From contig CP167917.1 in the NCBI GenBank assembly GCA_041504365.1, positions 3,224,001 to 3,288,000 on the forward strand: a stretch of 64,000 bases of DNA, in the 5' to 3' direction. Of this stretch, positions 1 through 8,853 are shown in pieces. Position 1 is the stretch's first letter. The number at the start of each line of letters is the position of its first letter. This stretch comes from Dryocola sp. LX212. Its GTDB lineage: Bacteria; Pseudomonadota; Gammaproteobacteria; Enterobacterales; Enterobacteriaceae. Below the pieces are notes generated by a model that worked only from the letters and a program-made list of their open reading frames with translations, searched no databases and was not told the origin of the DNA. The position numbers were made by a program, and so were the translations under genes.

Positions 1-136
1 AGCAGACCTGATCTCCATCGGGCCAATGCTGCAGGGCATGCGCAAGCCGGTCAACGACCTGTCCCGTGGCGCACTGGTAGACGATATCGTTTACACCATC
101 GCGCTGACGGCGATCCAGTCCTCCCAGCAGGACTAA
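1..136 (+). CDS. pta: Phosphate acetyltransferase, C-terminal fragment
   Basis: Only the last 44 codons are in the window, read in the frame starting at base 2 and ending at TAA 134-136. The tail ([20 protein letters not shown] followed by [13 protein letters not shown]) matches the end of enterobacterial Pta, the enzyme that interconverts acetyl-CoA and acetyl phosphate in the acetate overflow pathway. The gene runs in from the left edge, so its start and N-terminal domains are not visible. The assignment also fits the neighbour order, because yfcD and yfcE follow pta in E. coli. Confidence 0.93.
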   Translation, partial: ADLISIGPMLQGMRKPVNDLSRGALVDDIVYTIALTAIQSSQQD

Positions 137-153
137 GTTTCGTTGATGAGCAA

Positions 154-175
154 AAAGGCCGCGAAAGCGGCCTTT
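154..175. terminator. Stem-loop terminator, copy 1
   Basis: AAAGGCCGC, loop GAAA, GCGGCCTTT. It is preceded by five A residues, so on the minus strand the hairpin is followed by T5; it can end transcripts of the PTS/transketolase operon arriving from the right, and possibly pta. The same 22-bp hairpin recurs at 316-337. Confidence 0.7.
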
Positions 176-190
176 AGATTGCTAACAAAA

Positions 191-253
191 AAGGAAAAAG
201 CGTGGTTTTTCCTTCTTTGTGATAAGCAGGCGAAAATCAATGAATTGATTTTC
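191..253. other. Two further perfect inverted repeats
   Basis: Between the twin terminators are two perfect 9-bp stems: AAGGAAAAA/TTTTTCCTT (191-199 and 206-214) and GAAAATCAA/TTGATTTTC (232-240 and 245-253). With the flanking hairpins, most of 150-340 is foldable. No ORF or clear promoter is seen. Confidence 0.4.
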
Positions 254-315
254 CTTGTTAATTATTCGGTGAGATCTTTTCGAAACTCATTCGCTTTAGG
301 TTTATCATCAGTCTG

Positions 316-340
316 AAAGGCCGCGAAAGCGGCCTTTTTT
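316..340 (+). terminator. Rho-independent terminator, copy 2
   Basis: The same AAAGGCCGC-GAAA-GCGGCCTTT hairpin as at 154-175, here followed on the plus strand by a T run (333-340). It is the better terminator for pta transcripts coming from the left. Confidence 0.75.
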
Positions 341-349
341 ATTGGCAGT

Positions 350-440
350 GTCGGATGACGCAGGTTTACCGACCTAAAAATCTTTCGGCCTCATCCGCCA
401 TAAAGTTCCGTAGGGTGGATAAGCGCCAGCGCCATCCACC
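350..440. repeat. REP/BIME pair
   Basis: One REP-like unit (350-375, beginning GTCGGATGACGC) and an inverted one (410-440, GTAGGGTGGATAAGCG ... CATCCACC). It lies just downstream of the transketolase gene and has the usual position of REP elements at a 3' end. Confidence 0.75.
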
Positions 441-447
441 GAAAAAG

Positions 448-1380
448 CTAAAGCAGTTCTCGCGCGGCCTTAACGATATCGTCCGCCGTCAGGCCGTACA
501 CCTTCTGCAAATAGTCCTGGGTTCCCACCTGGCCATAGCGTTCTTTCACCCCTACCCGCCTCATCGGTACCGGACAAGTTTCCACTAAGACCTCCGCCAC
601 CGCTGAACCCAGCCCGTTGTGAATACTGTGGTTTTCACAGGTCACGATGCGCCCGGTTTTTTCCGCGTAGTTCTTCACCAACATGCGATCGATGGGCTTG
701 AGGGTGAACATATCAATCACCGCCGCCTTCACGCCCTGCACCGCCAGCATGTCCGCCGCCTTCAGCGCTTCGGCGACCATAATGCCGTTGGCGATAAGCG
801 TAACGTCCTCGCCGTCGCGCAGCACGTTGCCCTTGCCGATGGTGAAGGTCGCCCCTTCTTCGTAGATCTTCACCGCCTGCTTGCGGATGGTGCGTACCCA
901 GTAAAATCCTTCCAGCGTGATCAGCTGATTGAGGATATCTTTGAACATCGTCGCGTCCGTCACCTCCAGCACGACCGAGTTCGCCAGCCCGCGCACGATG
1001 CCCATATCCTCAAACGACATATGCGTGCCGCCGTTATGACAGGCCGTTACCCCCGCGTCGGAGGCAATCACCTTCACGTTGTTGCGCTGGTAGTCCAAAG
1101 ACATAAACAATTGATCGAAGCAGCGGCGGCTGGCGAATGCGGTAAAGGTGTGAACGAACGGCTTGCGCCCGGTGAGCGACAGCCCCGCCGCCACGCCAAT
1201 CACGTTGGCCTCCATAATGCCGCAGTTAATCACCTGCTGAGGATAGTCCCGCTGCACGCTGTCCATCGCCATCGAACTCATCAGATCCGCTTCCAGCGCG
1301 ATAATCTCGCTGACTGCCGTAATCTGCTGCTGAACAAATCCCGCGTAGACCTTACGCATCTCAATGCTGTCATTTGTCAT
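448..1380 (-). CDS. Transketolase, C-terminal subunit
   Basis: 310 residues from ATG at 1380. Residues 1-165 form the pyrimidine-binding transketolase domain, with the glutamate that activates thiamine diphosphate in the stretch INCGIMEANVIG (about residue 58). Residues 185-310 form the transketolase C-terminal domain. It must pair with the adjacent 1370-2209 product, which carries the diphosphate-binding half. An in-frame ATG at 1413 exists, but 1380 matches the family start and gives an 11-bp overlap with the upstream gene, typical of coupled translation. From memory, Salmonella STM2340/STM2341 is a comparable split transketolase described as a third isozyme (TktC). The donor and acceptor sugars here are unknown. 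Confidence 0.88.
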   Translation of the reverse strand: MTNDSIEMRKVYAGFVQQQITAVSEIIALEADLMSSMAMDSVQRDYPQQVINCGIMEANVIGVAAGLSLTGRKPFVHTFTAFASRRCFDQLFMSLDYQRNNVKVIASDAGVTACHNGGTHMSFEDMGIVRGLANSVVLEVTDATMFKDILNQLITLEGFYWVRTIRKQAVKIYEEGATFTIGKGNVLRDGEDVTLIANGIMVAEALKAADMLAVQGVKAAVIDMFTLKPIDRMLVKNYAEKTGRIVTCENHSIHNGLGSAVAEVLVETCPVPMRRVGVKERYGQVGTQDYLQKVYGLTADDIVKAARELL

Positions 1381-2209
1381 CTGCTGCCTCCAGCTCTGCA
1401 ATAGCCTGCTCAAGCGCCTGTTTTGAGGAATCGGTCAGTCGAATATGATGTGAATTGCTGAGCTGCTCGAGATAAGGCACGCCCTGCCCTTTAATGCTGT
1501 CGAGAATCACTACCAGCGGACGTTCGCCTTCGCCCCGCACGGGCTTCACTGCTGCCAGCAGGCCGCTGATGTCATCGCCTTTCACGGTCTGCACGTCGAA
1601 GCCAAACGAGATGAATTTCCCCGACAGGTCAAAGGCGCAGATAATTTCATCCAGCTCGCCGTCCAGCTGCTGCTTATTCCAGTCGATAAACACCGTCAGG
1701 TTGTTCAGCTTATGGTGGGCAATAAACTGGAACGCCTCCCAGCACTGCCCCTCGTTCAGCTCGCCGTCGCCCACAATACAAAAAACGCGGTTGCTACGCC
1801 TGCCGAGCTTGTGGGAAAGCGCCATCCCCGCCGCAATCGAAATCCCCTGCCCGAGCGAGCCGGTCGTCGCATCCACGCCGCGCGTTTTCAGACGATCGGG
1901 ATGGCTGGGTAATTTGGTGCCGTTCTCGTTGAGCGTGGAAAGCTGCTCAACGGGGAAGTAGCCTTTCAGCGCCAGCGTGCTGTACAGCGCCGGGCCCGCG
2001 TGGCCTTTTGACAGTACAAAATAGTCGCGCTCCGCCCAGTCCGGGTCGCCCGGATCGATACGCATCACGTCGCCATACAGCACCGCCAGCGTCTCTACCA
2101 CCGACATGCTGCCGCCGTAGTGCCCGAATCCGAGCTGCGTTAACGCCTTCAGCGTTTCCAGGCGGATGTGGCGCGCAAGGGTCGTTATCTCTGCCAGATT
2201 ACTCATCAT
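1370..2209 (-). CDS. Transketolase, N-terminal (TPP-binding) subunit
   Basis: 279 residues, equal to the N-terminal domain of a full transketolase. It shows SKGH at 67-70, GSLGQG at 117-122 and the thiamine diphosphate motif GDGELNEG at 147-154 with N178. The start is ATGATG: the first ATG (2207-2209) overlaps the stop of the EIIC gene by two bases (ATGA), and the second ATG (2204-2206) is equally possible. Splitting transketolase into two coupled genes inside a PTS operon suggests that the imported sugar phosphate is passed directly to a ketol transfer. This is the third gene-to-gene overlap of the operon and implies one transcript from about 4.4 kb. Confidence 0.88.
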   Translation of the reverse strand: MMSNLAEITTLARHIRLETLKALTQLGFGHYGGSMSVVETLAVLYGDVMRIDPGDPDWAERDYFVLSKGHAGPALYSTLALKGYFPVEQLSTLNENGTKLPSHPDRLKTRGVDATTGSLGQGISIAAGMALSHKLGRRSNRVFCIVGDGELNEGQCWEAFQFIAHHKLNNLTVFIDWNKQQLDGELDEIICAFDLSGKFISFGFDVQTVKGDDISGLLAAVKPVRGEGERPLVVILDSIKGQGVPYLEQLSNSHHIRLTDSSKQALEQAIAELEAADDK

Positions 2210-3591
2210 TTCACCTCTGCATTGTTTTCAGACTGCACTTTCTTTTTGCCCAGATAGTTGAAGCCCACCAGCACCGCGAACAGCGCGACCACCAGCGCGG
2301 TGATGCCAACCGGCGATACGAAGCGCGCCAGATTGCCCAGCACGATGCCAACCACGCCGAAGTCCGCGTCCGAGAAGGTGGTATTGGCGAAGCCGAGCGC
2401 CCCCAGTACCGGCAGCAGCAGGACGGGCAGGAAGGTAATCAGCAGGCCGTTGGCAAAGGCGCCGAGCATGGCGCCACGGCGCCCACCGGTTGCGTTACCG
2501 AACACGCCCGCCGTCGCCCCGGTAAAGAAGTGCGGCACCACGCCCGGCAGGATCAGCACCAGCTTCATCTGCCCGAGCAGGAACAGCCCCACCAGCCCGC
2601 CGAGGAAGCTGAACAGGAAGCCAATCAGCACCGCGTTTGGCGCGTAGGGGTAGACCACCGGGCAGTCGAGCGCTGGCCGGGCGTTTGGCACCAGTTTTTC
2701 AGAGAAGCCGGTAAACGCCGGGACAATCTCCGCCAAAATCAGCCGCACGCCCTGCAGGATGATGAAGACACCCGCGGCGAAGGTAATCGCCTGGATAATC
2801 GAGTAGACCAGGAAGTTCTGCCCACCGCTCAGCTGGCTTTCGACATAGTCTTTTCCCGCGCAGACGGCGAGGATCAGGTAGATAACGATCATGGTCAGCG
2901 AGATAGAAATGGAGCTGTCGCGCAGGAAACTCAGGTTCTTCGGCAGGTTCATCTCTTCCGTTGAACGCGATCCCTTGCCGCATTTACTGCCGATCCAGCC
3001 GGAGAGCACGTAGCCCAGGGTCCCAAAATGCCCGAAGCCAATGTCATCGGTGCCGGTAATGCGGCGCATATAGCGCTGGGCAATCGCCGGGAAGAACGCC
3101 ATGATCAGGCCCAAAATCAGCGACCCGGTAAACACCAGCCCTACGCCCTCGAAGCCAGCGACGGTCAGGATCACACTGATCATGCAGGCCATATAAAACG
3201 TATGGTGGCCGGTCAGGAAGATATACTTCAGCCTGGTGAAGCGGGCGACGATGATGTTCGCGACCATGCCGAAAGCCATAATCAGCGCGGTCGACGCGCC
3301 GTATTTCTCCAGCGCAATTGAAACGATGGCTTCGTTATTAGGAATAATCCCCTGAATATTGAAAGCATGTTCAAACATGCCACCCAGCGGATTTAACGAG
3401 CTGACCAATACCGTCGCCCCGCCGCCCAGAACAATAAAGCCCAGAACCGTTTTAATTGAGCCTTTCACCACGTCAGAAAAAGATTTCTTTTGCGCCACCA
3501 GGCCAATCAAAGCAATTAAGCCAACCAGGATGGCGGGCACCTTAAGAATATCAACAATAAAATTCAGCGTTTCAAGGATAAACATATCCAC
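2206..3591 (-). CDS. PTS permease EIIC, ascorbate (UlaA/SgaT) type
   Basis: 461 residues, the size of UlaA-type EIIC proteins. It has about ten or more hydrophobic segments from residue 5 onward and a short charged C-terminus. The middle contains GHHTFYMACM and, near residue 345, LPGVVPHFFTGATAG, both typical of the family. It should be the inner-membrane channel that moves sugar while EIIB phosphorylates it. EIIB (3607-3879) and EIIA (3961-4404) lie immediately upstream on the same strand. Family membership does not prove that ascorbate is the substrate: the ula lactonase, decarboxylase and epimerases are missing and a transketolase pair is present instead. Confidence 0.87.
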   Translation of the reverse strand: MDMFILETLNFIVDILKVPAILVGLIALIGLVAQKKSFSDVVKGSIKTVLGFIVLGGGATVLVSSLNPLGGMFEHAFNIQGIIPNNEAIVSIALEKYGASTALIMAFGMVANIIVARFTRLKYIFLTGHHTFYMACMISVILTVAGFEGVGLVFTGSLILGLIMAFFPAIAQRYMRRITGTDDIGFGHFGTLGYVLSGWIGSKCGKGSRSTEEMNLPKNLSFLRDSSISISLTMIVIYLILAVCAGKDYVESQLSGGQNFLVYSIIQAITFAAGVFIILQGVRLILAEIVPAFTGFSEKLVPNARPALDCPVVYPYAPNAVLIGFLFSFLGGLVGLFLLGQMKLVLILPGVVPHFFTGATAGVFGNATGGRRGAMLGAFANGLLITFLPVLLLPVLGALGFANTTFSDADFGVVGIVLGNLARFVSPVGITALVVALFAVLVGFNYLGKKKVQSENNAEVK

Positions 3592-3606
3592 CTCGCCCTG
3601 TAAGGA

Positions 3607-3879
3607 TTAACGGTTAGCAAAATAAGCACCGAGCTTATCTTCCAGTTCGTTGATATCAATAATGCTGGTCAGCACCACCAGCCTGTCGCCCGGCACGCTG
3701 GCACTTTCAGCGATGTCCTTTGCCATCACAAACAGGTCGGCGGCCCCTGGCGTGGCCGAAGATAAATCTGAGTGCTCCACCTCCGCGTCTATATTCAACT
3801 TTTTCAAAACTTTTTTGATATTCATCTCGACCATAAAACTGCTGCCAAGACCCGATCCGCAGATAGCCATTATTTTCAT
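3607..3879 (-). CDS. PTS EIIB component
   Basis: 90 residues with the phosphorylated cysteine in the N-terminal P-loop, ICGSGLGSS (Cys7), the signature of galactitol/ascorbate-type EIIB proteins. It is soluble, accepts phosphate from the EIIA of this cluster and passes it to the sugar bound by EIIC. It lies 15 bp upstream of the EIIC start, so the two are surely co-transcribed. Confidence 0.85.
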   Translation of the reverse strand: MKIMAICGSGLGSSFMVEMNIKKVLKKLNIDAEVEHSDLSSATPGAADLFVMAKDIAESASVPGDRLVVLTSIIDINELEDKLGAYFANR

Positions 3880-3960
3880 CTTTATTTCCTTTTATTCAGG
3901 ATGCATACCGCCGCACCGCATTTCAAATGCAATGTAAGAAATCAGGATTAAAAAGATAAT

Positions 3961-4404
3961 TCAGTAACGATTGATTATTTTTTTAATCTCCTCCACGCTT
4001 TTTGCTTTATGTAGTAACGCCATATCTTCATCACTGGAAAATAATTCAGCTAACGCAGATATTGTCTCAATATGGCTGTGGCTATCCGGCGCCGCGAGCA
4101 TAATTATGAGGTCAACAGGGTCGTTATCCTCGGAATTAAAGCTCACCCCTTTTTCAAGTTTCAGGAGAGAGAGCCCTAACCCCTGCGCCCCCTCCTCCGG
4201 CCTGGCATGCGGCATGGCAAGCCCAGGCGCCAGCACGTAATACGGCCCGAGCCTGCCGTGCTGCTGCTTAATGGCGGTAACGTAATCCGTCGTAATAATA
4301 TCGGCGTCCAGCAGGGGCCGCGCGCAAACGTCCAGCGCCTGCCTCCAGCTTTCCACCTCCGGCAGCACCCTGATGGTGCCGTCATGTAACCAGCGATTAA
4401 GCAC
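3961..4404 (-). CDS. PTS EIIA component (mannitol/fructose type)
   Basis: 147 residues. The active histidine is in LAMPHARPEEG near residue 66, and the fold matches PTS_EIIA_2 proteins such as UlaC. It receives phosphate from HPr. It is the first gene of the minus-strand operon EIIA-EIIB-EIIC-TktN-TktC, and its start lies 90 bp from the first LacI-type operator half of the divergent intergenic region. An 81-bp gap separates it from EIIB. Confidence 0.85.
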   Translation of the reverse strand: MLNRWLHDGTIRVLPEVESWRQALDVCARPLLDADIITTDYVTAIKQQHGRLGPYYVLAPGLAMPHARPEEGAQGLGLSLLKLEKGVSFNSEDNDPVDLIIMLAAPDSHSHIETISALAELFSSDEDMALLHKAKSVEEIKKIINRY

Positions 4405-4493
4405 GCTTTCCTCCTTTTGGTTTAAAAACGGACCAGCAAGATGGGCAAACTTTATGCAACGCTTCGCCTTCTGACAGTGATGATAGTCACAAA

Positions 4494-4540
4494 GATAGCG
4501 CTACCAAAAACTATCGCGCAAATTTGTGATAGCGCTATCA
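4494..4540. promoter_or_regulatory. Operators of the LacI-type regulator
   Basis: TGATAGCGCTATCA at 4527-4540 is a perfect 14-bp palindrome with the central CG typical of LacI/GalR operators. A second, imperfect copy, GATAGCGCTACC, lies at 4494-4505, and a half site, CTATCGCG, at 4511-4518. All sit between the divergent EIIA and regulator genes, so both are probably controlled. Confidence 0.72.
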
Positions 4541-4661
4541 GATCGTAATCATTGGCCTAAAAGCCAGCGATTGGGTGGATTTCCGGCGTATACTTAACAC
4601 CAATTTCCCCTGTAGATTCAGGGGAGAAGCTGTCACAACAACGATAAGAACAGGCATAACC

Positions 4662-5681
4662 ATGTCCATGACCCGAAAGCGACGTAGTACAGGGAAGGTA
4701 ACGCTTGCCGATGTGGCCCAGCTGGCAGGCGTCGGCACCATGACCGTATCGCGAGCCCTTCGCACCCCGGATCAGGTCTCTGATAAGCTCCGGGAAAAAA
4801 TTGAGGCCGCAGTGAGCGAACTGGGCTACATGCCCAATCTGGCGGCCAGCGCGCTGGCATCGGCCTCGTCCTATACTATTGCCATGGTCGTGCCGAGCCT
4901 TGCGGAGTCTGGCTGCACGGAGATGTTTGCCGGGCTACAGCAGGTGCTGCAACCGGCGGGCTACCAGATAGTGCTGGCGGAATCACAGCACCGCCTGGAG
5001 CAGGAAGAGAAGCTGCTGGAAACCCTGCTGACCTCAAATCTCGCTGCGGCGATTCTGCTCAGCGCGGATCACAGCGATACCGTACGCAGCTGGCTGAGAA
5101 ACGCCAACGTTCCGGTGCTGGAGATAGGCGCAACGCGCGGAGATCCTATCGACATGAACATCGGCATCGATAACGTCGCGGCGATGTTTGAACTGACGGA
5201 GATGCTCATCAAGCGCGGTTACCAGCATATCGGGCTGTTGTGCGCCAACCAGGAGCAGTGGATATTCCAGCAGCATCTTCAAGGCTGGTACAAGGCGATG
5301 CTGCGCCACCATATGTCGCCCAATCGGGTGATCAACGCCGCCGCCCCGCCCGTATTCTCAACAGGAACGGCTCAGCTGCCCGAATTTTTACTGGCCTGGC
5401 CGGAACTGGACGCGCTGGTCTGCGTATCGGACGAAATGGCCTGCGGCGCGCTGTACGAATGTCAGCGCAGAAGAATCAAAGTGCCGGAGGATTTAGCGAT
5501 AGTCGGATTCGGTGATAGCGACGTCAGCCGCGTGTGCCAGCCTGCGCTGACAACGATTGCGGTGCCGCATCGTAAGATTGGCATTGAAGCGGGTCGCGCC
5601 CTGCTGGCAAGGATCAACGATGAACCGTGGGATGCTGATCCGACCATTGCTTCAGCGCTGTGTATGCGGGATAGCTGCTAG
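4662..5681 (+). CDS. LacI/GalR-family repressor of the PTS-transketolase operon
   Basis: 339 residues from ATG 4662. An upstream in-frame ATG at 4575 would add 29 residues not found in the family. The N-terminus is a LacI helix-turn-helix (VTLADVAQLAGVGTMTVSRA, about residues 12-31), followed by the hinge helix PNLAASALAS and a periplasmic-binding-protein-like sensor domain from about residue 65. It resembles GntR-type repressors. Divergent orientation and perfect operators next door make it the local regulator; the inducer is unknown. Confidence 0.88.
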   Translation: MSMTRKRRSTGKVTLADVAQLAGVGTMTVSRALRTPDQVSDKLREKIEAAVSELGYMPNLAASALASASSYTIAMVVPSLAESGCTEMFAGLQQVLQPAGYQIVLAESQHRLEQEEKLLETLLTSNLAAAILLSADHSDTVRSWLRNANVPVLEIGATRGDPIDMNIGIDNVAAMFELTEMLIKRGYQHIGLLCANQEQWIFQQHLQGWYKAMLRHHMSPNRVINAAAPPVFSTGTAQLPEFLLAWPELDALVCVSDEMACGALYECQRRRIKVPEDLAIVGFGDSDVSRVCQPALTTIAVPHRKIGIEAGRALLARINDEPWDADPTIASALCMRDSC

Positions 5682-5746
5682 TGGTGGATGACACTTCGTT
5701 TATCCCCCTACGTGGGCAGCTGTAGGGCGGATAAACCTGCGTCATC
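5682..5746. repeat. REP/BIME pair
   Basis: GGTGGATGACACTTCGTTTATCCCCCTAC-type unit followed by an inverted GTAGGGCGGATAAACCTGCGTCATC unit (only partial strings quoted in order). It fills the gap between the convergent LacI-type gene and yfcD. Confidence 0.7.
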
Positions 5747-5753
5747 AAGAAGA

Positions 5754-6299
5754 TTATTCAGTGGTCGTAGCGGACTTCGATTCGTTCTTGGCATTGCGCG
5801 TCATCCACAGCGACAGCGCCTTTAAAGAATCTGGGGTGAAGTCGTCGCAGCGGGCGGTGATCTCTTCCGGAGACATCCAGCTCACTTCGCTGACTTCGTC
5901 TTCCTGCAGCGCAAACGGGCCGTGGGAGACGCAGCTGAATAGCCCGCCCCAGACGCGGCAGTGCTTATCTTCGAAGTAGAACATGCCGTGTTCGGCAAAA
6001 GGAACGCCCGCGATGCCCAGCTCTTCCTCGGCTTCGCGACGGGCGGAATCGAGCAGCTGTTCGTCAGATTGTACAACGCCTCCGGCGGTCGCATCGAGCA
6101 TGCCCGGCAGGTAGTCTTTGGTCTCGGTGCGGCGCTGCACCAGAATTTTACCCATCCCGTCGTGTACAACAATGTAGGTAGCCCGGTGACGCAGGCCCTG
6201 CGCACGCATCTGCTCACGGCTGGCCTGTGCGATCACTTCATTGTCTTCGTTAACAATGTCTACCCATTCCGTGCCAGCAAAATGACTCTGTTCCACCAT
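5754..6299 (-). CDS. yfcD: Nudix hydrolase YfcD
   Basis: 181 residues, essentially collinear with E. coli YfcD (180 aa). The Nudix box runs from about residue 71 ([11 protein letters not shown]) through REAEEELG and should coordinate the magnesium used to cleave a nucleoside diphosphate linked to another moiety. The physiological substrate is not established for this family. It is followed after 25 bp by yfcE on the same strand, as in E. coli. Confidence 0.93.
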   Translation of the reverse strand: MVEQSHFAGTEWVDIVNEDNEVIAQASREQMRAQGLRHRATYIVVHDGMGKILVQRRTETKDYLPGMLDATAGGVVQSDEQLLDSARREAEEELGIAGVPFAEHGMFYFEDKHCRVWGGLFSCVSHGPFALQEDEVSEVSWMSPEEITARCDDFTPDSLKALSLWMTRNAKNESKSATTTE

Positions 6300-6324
6300 C
6301 GGAAACCTTCTCTATTGGGCGCTC

Positions 6325-6909
6325 TTACGGCGCGTTTAAGATCTTACCAGCGGTAAGGTACGGGGTAATGCCAACCTGTGCAATAACCCTGTCGTTAATC
6401 AGTGTGTGAACGGTCAGAACGTCGTCGTTCAGCATGCCGTAGCTCGCTTCAAATCCGCCTTTCGGGATACTCACCGAACCAGGGTTGAAGTAATAGATCC
6501 CATCGCGAATTTCCGCCACGGGAAGATGAGTATGACCGAAAATCAGCGCATCGTGTGGTGCTAAAGGTGGCAATTTTTCAGGATTAAAAAGATGCCCGTG
6601 CGTCACGAACAGACGCTGACCCGGCAGCAGGATCTGCGCAAACGGGGCGGTAATAGGAAAGTTAAGCAGCATCTGGTCGACTTCACTGTCGCAGTTGCCG
6701 CGCACCGCGATGATCTTATCCGCCACGGTATTAAGTTCTTCTGCAACCTTCGCCGGATTATAGCCTTCCGGCAGCGCGTTACGCGGCCCGTGGTTGAGCA
6801 AATCGCCCACCAGCACAAGCCACTGAGCGCCGCTGCGCGAAAAAATTTCCAGTACCTTTTCGGTGGCCGGTAAGGAACCGTGAAGATCGGAGGCAAACAT
6901 CAGCTTCAT
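6325..6909 (-). CDS. yfcE: Phosphodiesterase YfcE
   Basis: 194 residues, ten longer at the C-terminus than E. coli YfcE. Calcineurin-type metallophosphoesterase motifs appear in order: DLHG (8-11), GDLLNHGP (about 36-43), GNCDSE, THGHLF and FGHTHLP. E. coli YfcE is a manganese-dependent phosphodiesterase tested on artificial substrates; its cellular substrate is unclear. The gene lies between yfcD and yfcF, the conserved order. Confidence 0.93.
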   Translation of the reverse strand: MKLMFASDLHGSLPATEKVLEIFSRSGAQWLVLVGDLLNHGPRNALPEGYNPAKVAEELNTVADKIIAVRGNCDSEVDQMLLNFPITAPFAQILLPGQRLFVTHGHLFNPEKLPPLAPHDALIFGHTHLPVAEIRDGIYYFNPGSVSIPKGGFEASYGMLNDDVLTVHTLINDRVIAQVGITPYLTAGKILNAP

Positions 6910-6967
6910 AAACCCACACCTCTTTTAATGGTAAGTGGCTCAATGATAGCGAACAAAGCCTGCGGGA

Positions 6968-7627
<660 letters not shown>

Positions 7628-7762
7628 TCATCGCATCCGGCTTTTGAACATATAGCGAAAACGGCGACCTGTCACTTGAGCAAACCTCAACATTGACCGC
7701 CCGTCTCCCGCCACAGGACCTATACTGCAAAAGCTCCCGAAAACTGTTATCAGAGGCTGTCT

Positions 7763-8392
7763 ATGATCGATCTCTTTTATGCGCCAACGCCTAACGGGCA
7801 CAAAATCACGCTGTTCCTGGAAGAAGCGGAGCTGGAGTACAACATTCACCGCATCGATATTGGCAAAGGGGATCAGTTCAGGCCGGACTTCCTGGCGATT
7901 TCGCCGAACAATAAAATTCCGGCTATCGTTGACCATCTGCCCGCCGACGGCAGCGGCCCGCTGAGCGTCTTCGAGTCCGGCGCGATCCTGCTTTATCTGG
8001 CTGAGAAATCGAATTTGCTGCTAAGTAAAGATCTGCGCGAGCGCACCCATACCCTGCAATGGCTGTTCTGGCAGGTTGGCGGCTTCGGCCCGATGCTGGG
8101 GCAGAATCACCACTTTAACCACTTCGCCCCGCAGTCCGTGCCTTACGCTATCGAACGCTACCAGGTGGAAACACAGCGCCTGTACGGCGTGCTCAACAAG
8201 CAGCTGGAGAAAACGCCGTGGCTTGGCGGACAGGAGTACAGCATAGCGGATATCGCCACCTACCCGTGGGTCGTCTCTTTTGAACGGCAGCGCATTAACC
8301 TTGCGACCTACCCGGCGGTAAAAAACTGGTTCGACAGAATTCGCTCCCGTCCGGCGACGGAACGCGCTTACAAACAGGCTGAAAACGTCTGA
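7763..8392 (+). CDS. yfcG: Disulfide-bond oxidoreductase YfcG (Nu-class GST)
   Basis: 209 residues (E. coli 215). The N-terminus [20 protein letters not shown] and the [10 protein letters not shown] segment near 72 place it in the Nu-class GSTs, which bind two glutathiones and act as disulfide reductases. It pairs with yfcF in the opposite direction. The coding end is followed by folX after 70 bp, so folX and yfcH could be read from the same promoter. Confidence 0.93.
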   Translation: MIDLFYAPTPNGHKITLFLEEAELEYNIHRIDIGKGDQFRPDFLAISPNNKIPAIVDHLPADGSGPLSVFESGAILLYLAEKSNLLLSKDLRERTHTLQWLFWQVGGFGPMLGQNHHFNHFAPQSVPYAIERYQVETQRLYGVLNKQLEKTPWLGGQEYSIADIATYPWVVSFERQRINLATYPAVKNWFDRIRSRPATERAYKQAENV

Positions 8393-8462
8393 TCCGACGT
8401 GTCAAAATCTTCCCGCCGTGGTGTATTCTGTGGCGGGAAGCAACACACGGAGGAAACCTGCA

Positions 8463-8831
8463 ATGTCATCCCCTCAGCCAGACGCCATTATTCGTATTAA
8501 AAACCTACGCCTGCGCACCTTCATCGGCATCAAGGAAGAAGAGATCGCCAACCGTCAGGATATTGTCGTCAACGTCGCCATTCACTACCCTGCGGACAAG
8601 GCTCGCGCCAGCGAAGACATCAACGACGCGCTGAACTATCGCACTATTACCAAGCAAATCATTCATCTGGTCGAGAGCAACCGTTTCTCGCTGCTAGAAA
8701 AATTAACTCAGGATGTGCTCGATATCGCATGTGACCATCCGTGGGTGTCTTATGCTGAAGTAGAGATCGATAAACTTCACGCGCTGCGCTACGCCGACTC
8801 GGTTTCCATGACCATGAGCTGGCGGCGATAA
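8463..8831 (+). CDS. folX: Dihydroneopterin triphosphate 2'-epimerase
   Basis: 122 residues from ATG 8463, which is preceded by GGAGG; the open frame extends to 8418 but that start has no family support. It has the FolB-like T-fold ([18 protein letters not shown]) and the C-terminal [15 protein letters not shown], nearly identical to E. coli FolX. The enzyme converts 7,8-dihydroneopterin triphosphate to the 2'-epimer, and its relation to tetrahydromonapterin synthesis is known in E. coli. Confidence 0.94.
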   Translation: MSSPQPDAIIRIKNLRLRTFIGIKEEEIANRQDIVVNVAIHYPADKARASEDINDALNYRTITKQIIHLVESNRFSLLEKLTQDVLDIACDHPWVSYAEVEIDKLHALRYADSVSMTMSWRR

Positions 8832-8853
8832 GCGTAGCCTTCAGGAGACGCGT

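Noticed and set aside
619..1404. Long plus-strand ORF opposite the transketolase subunit
   Set aside because: His/Arg/Gln-rich shadow of a GC-rich gene on the other strand; the minus-strand protein has clear domains. The same holds for 2008-2964, 15111-15989, 36961-37845 and 53840-54586.
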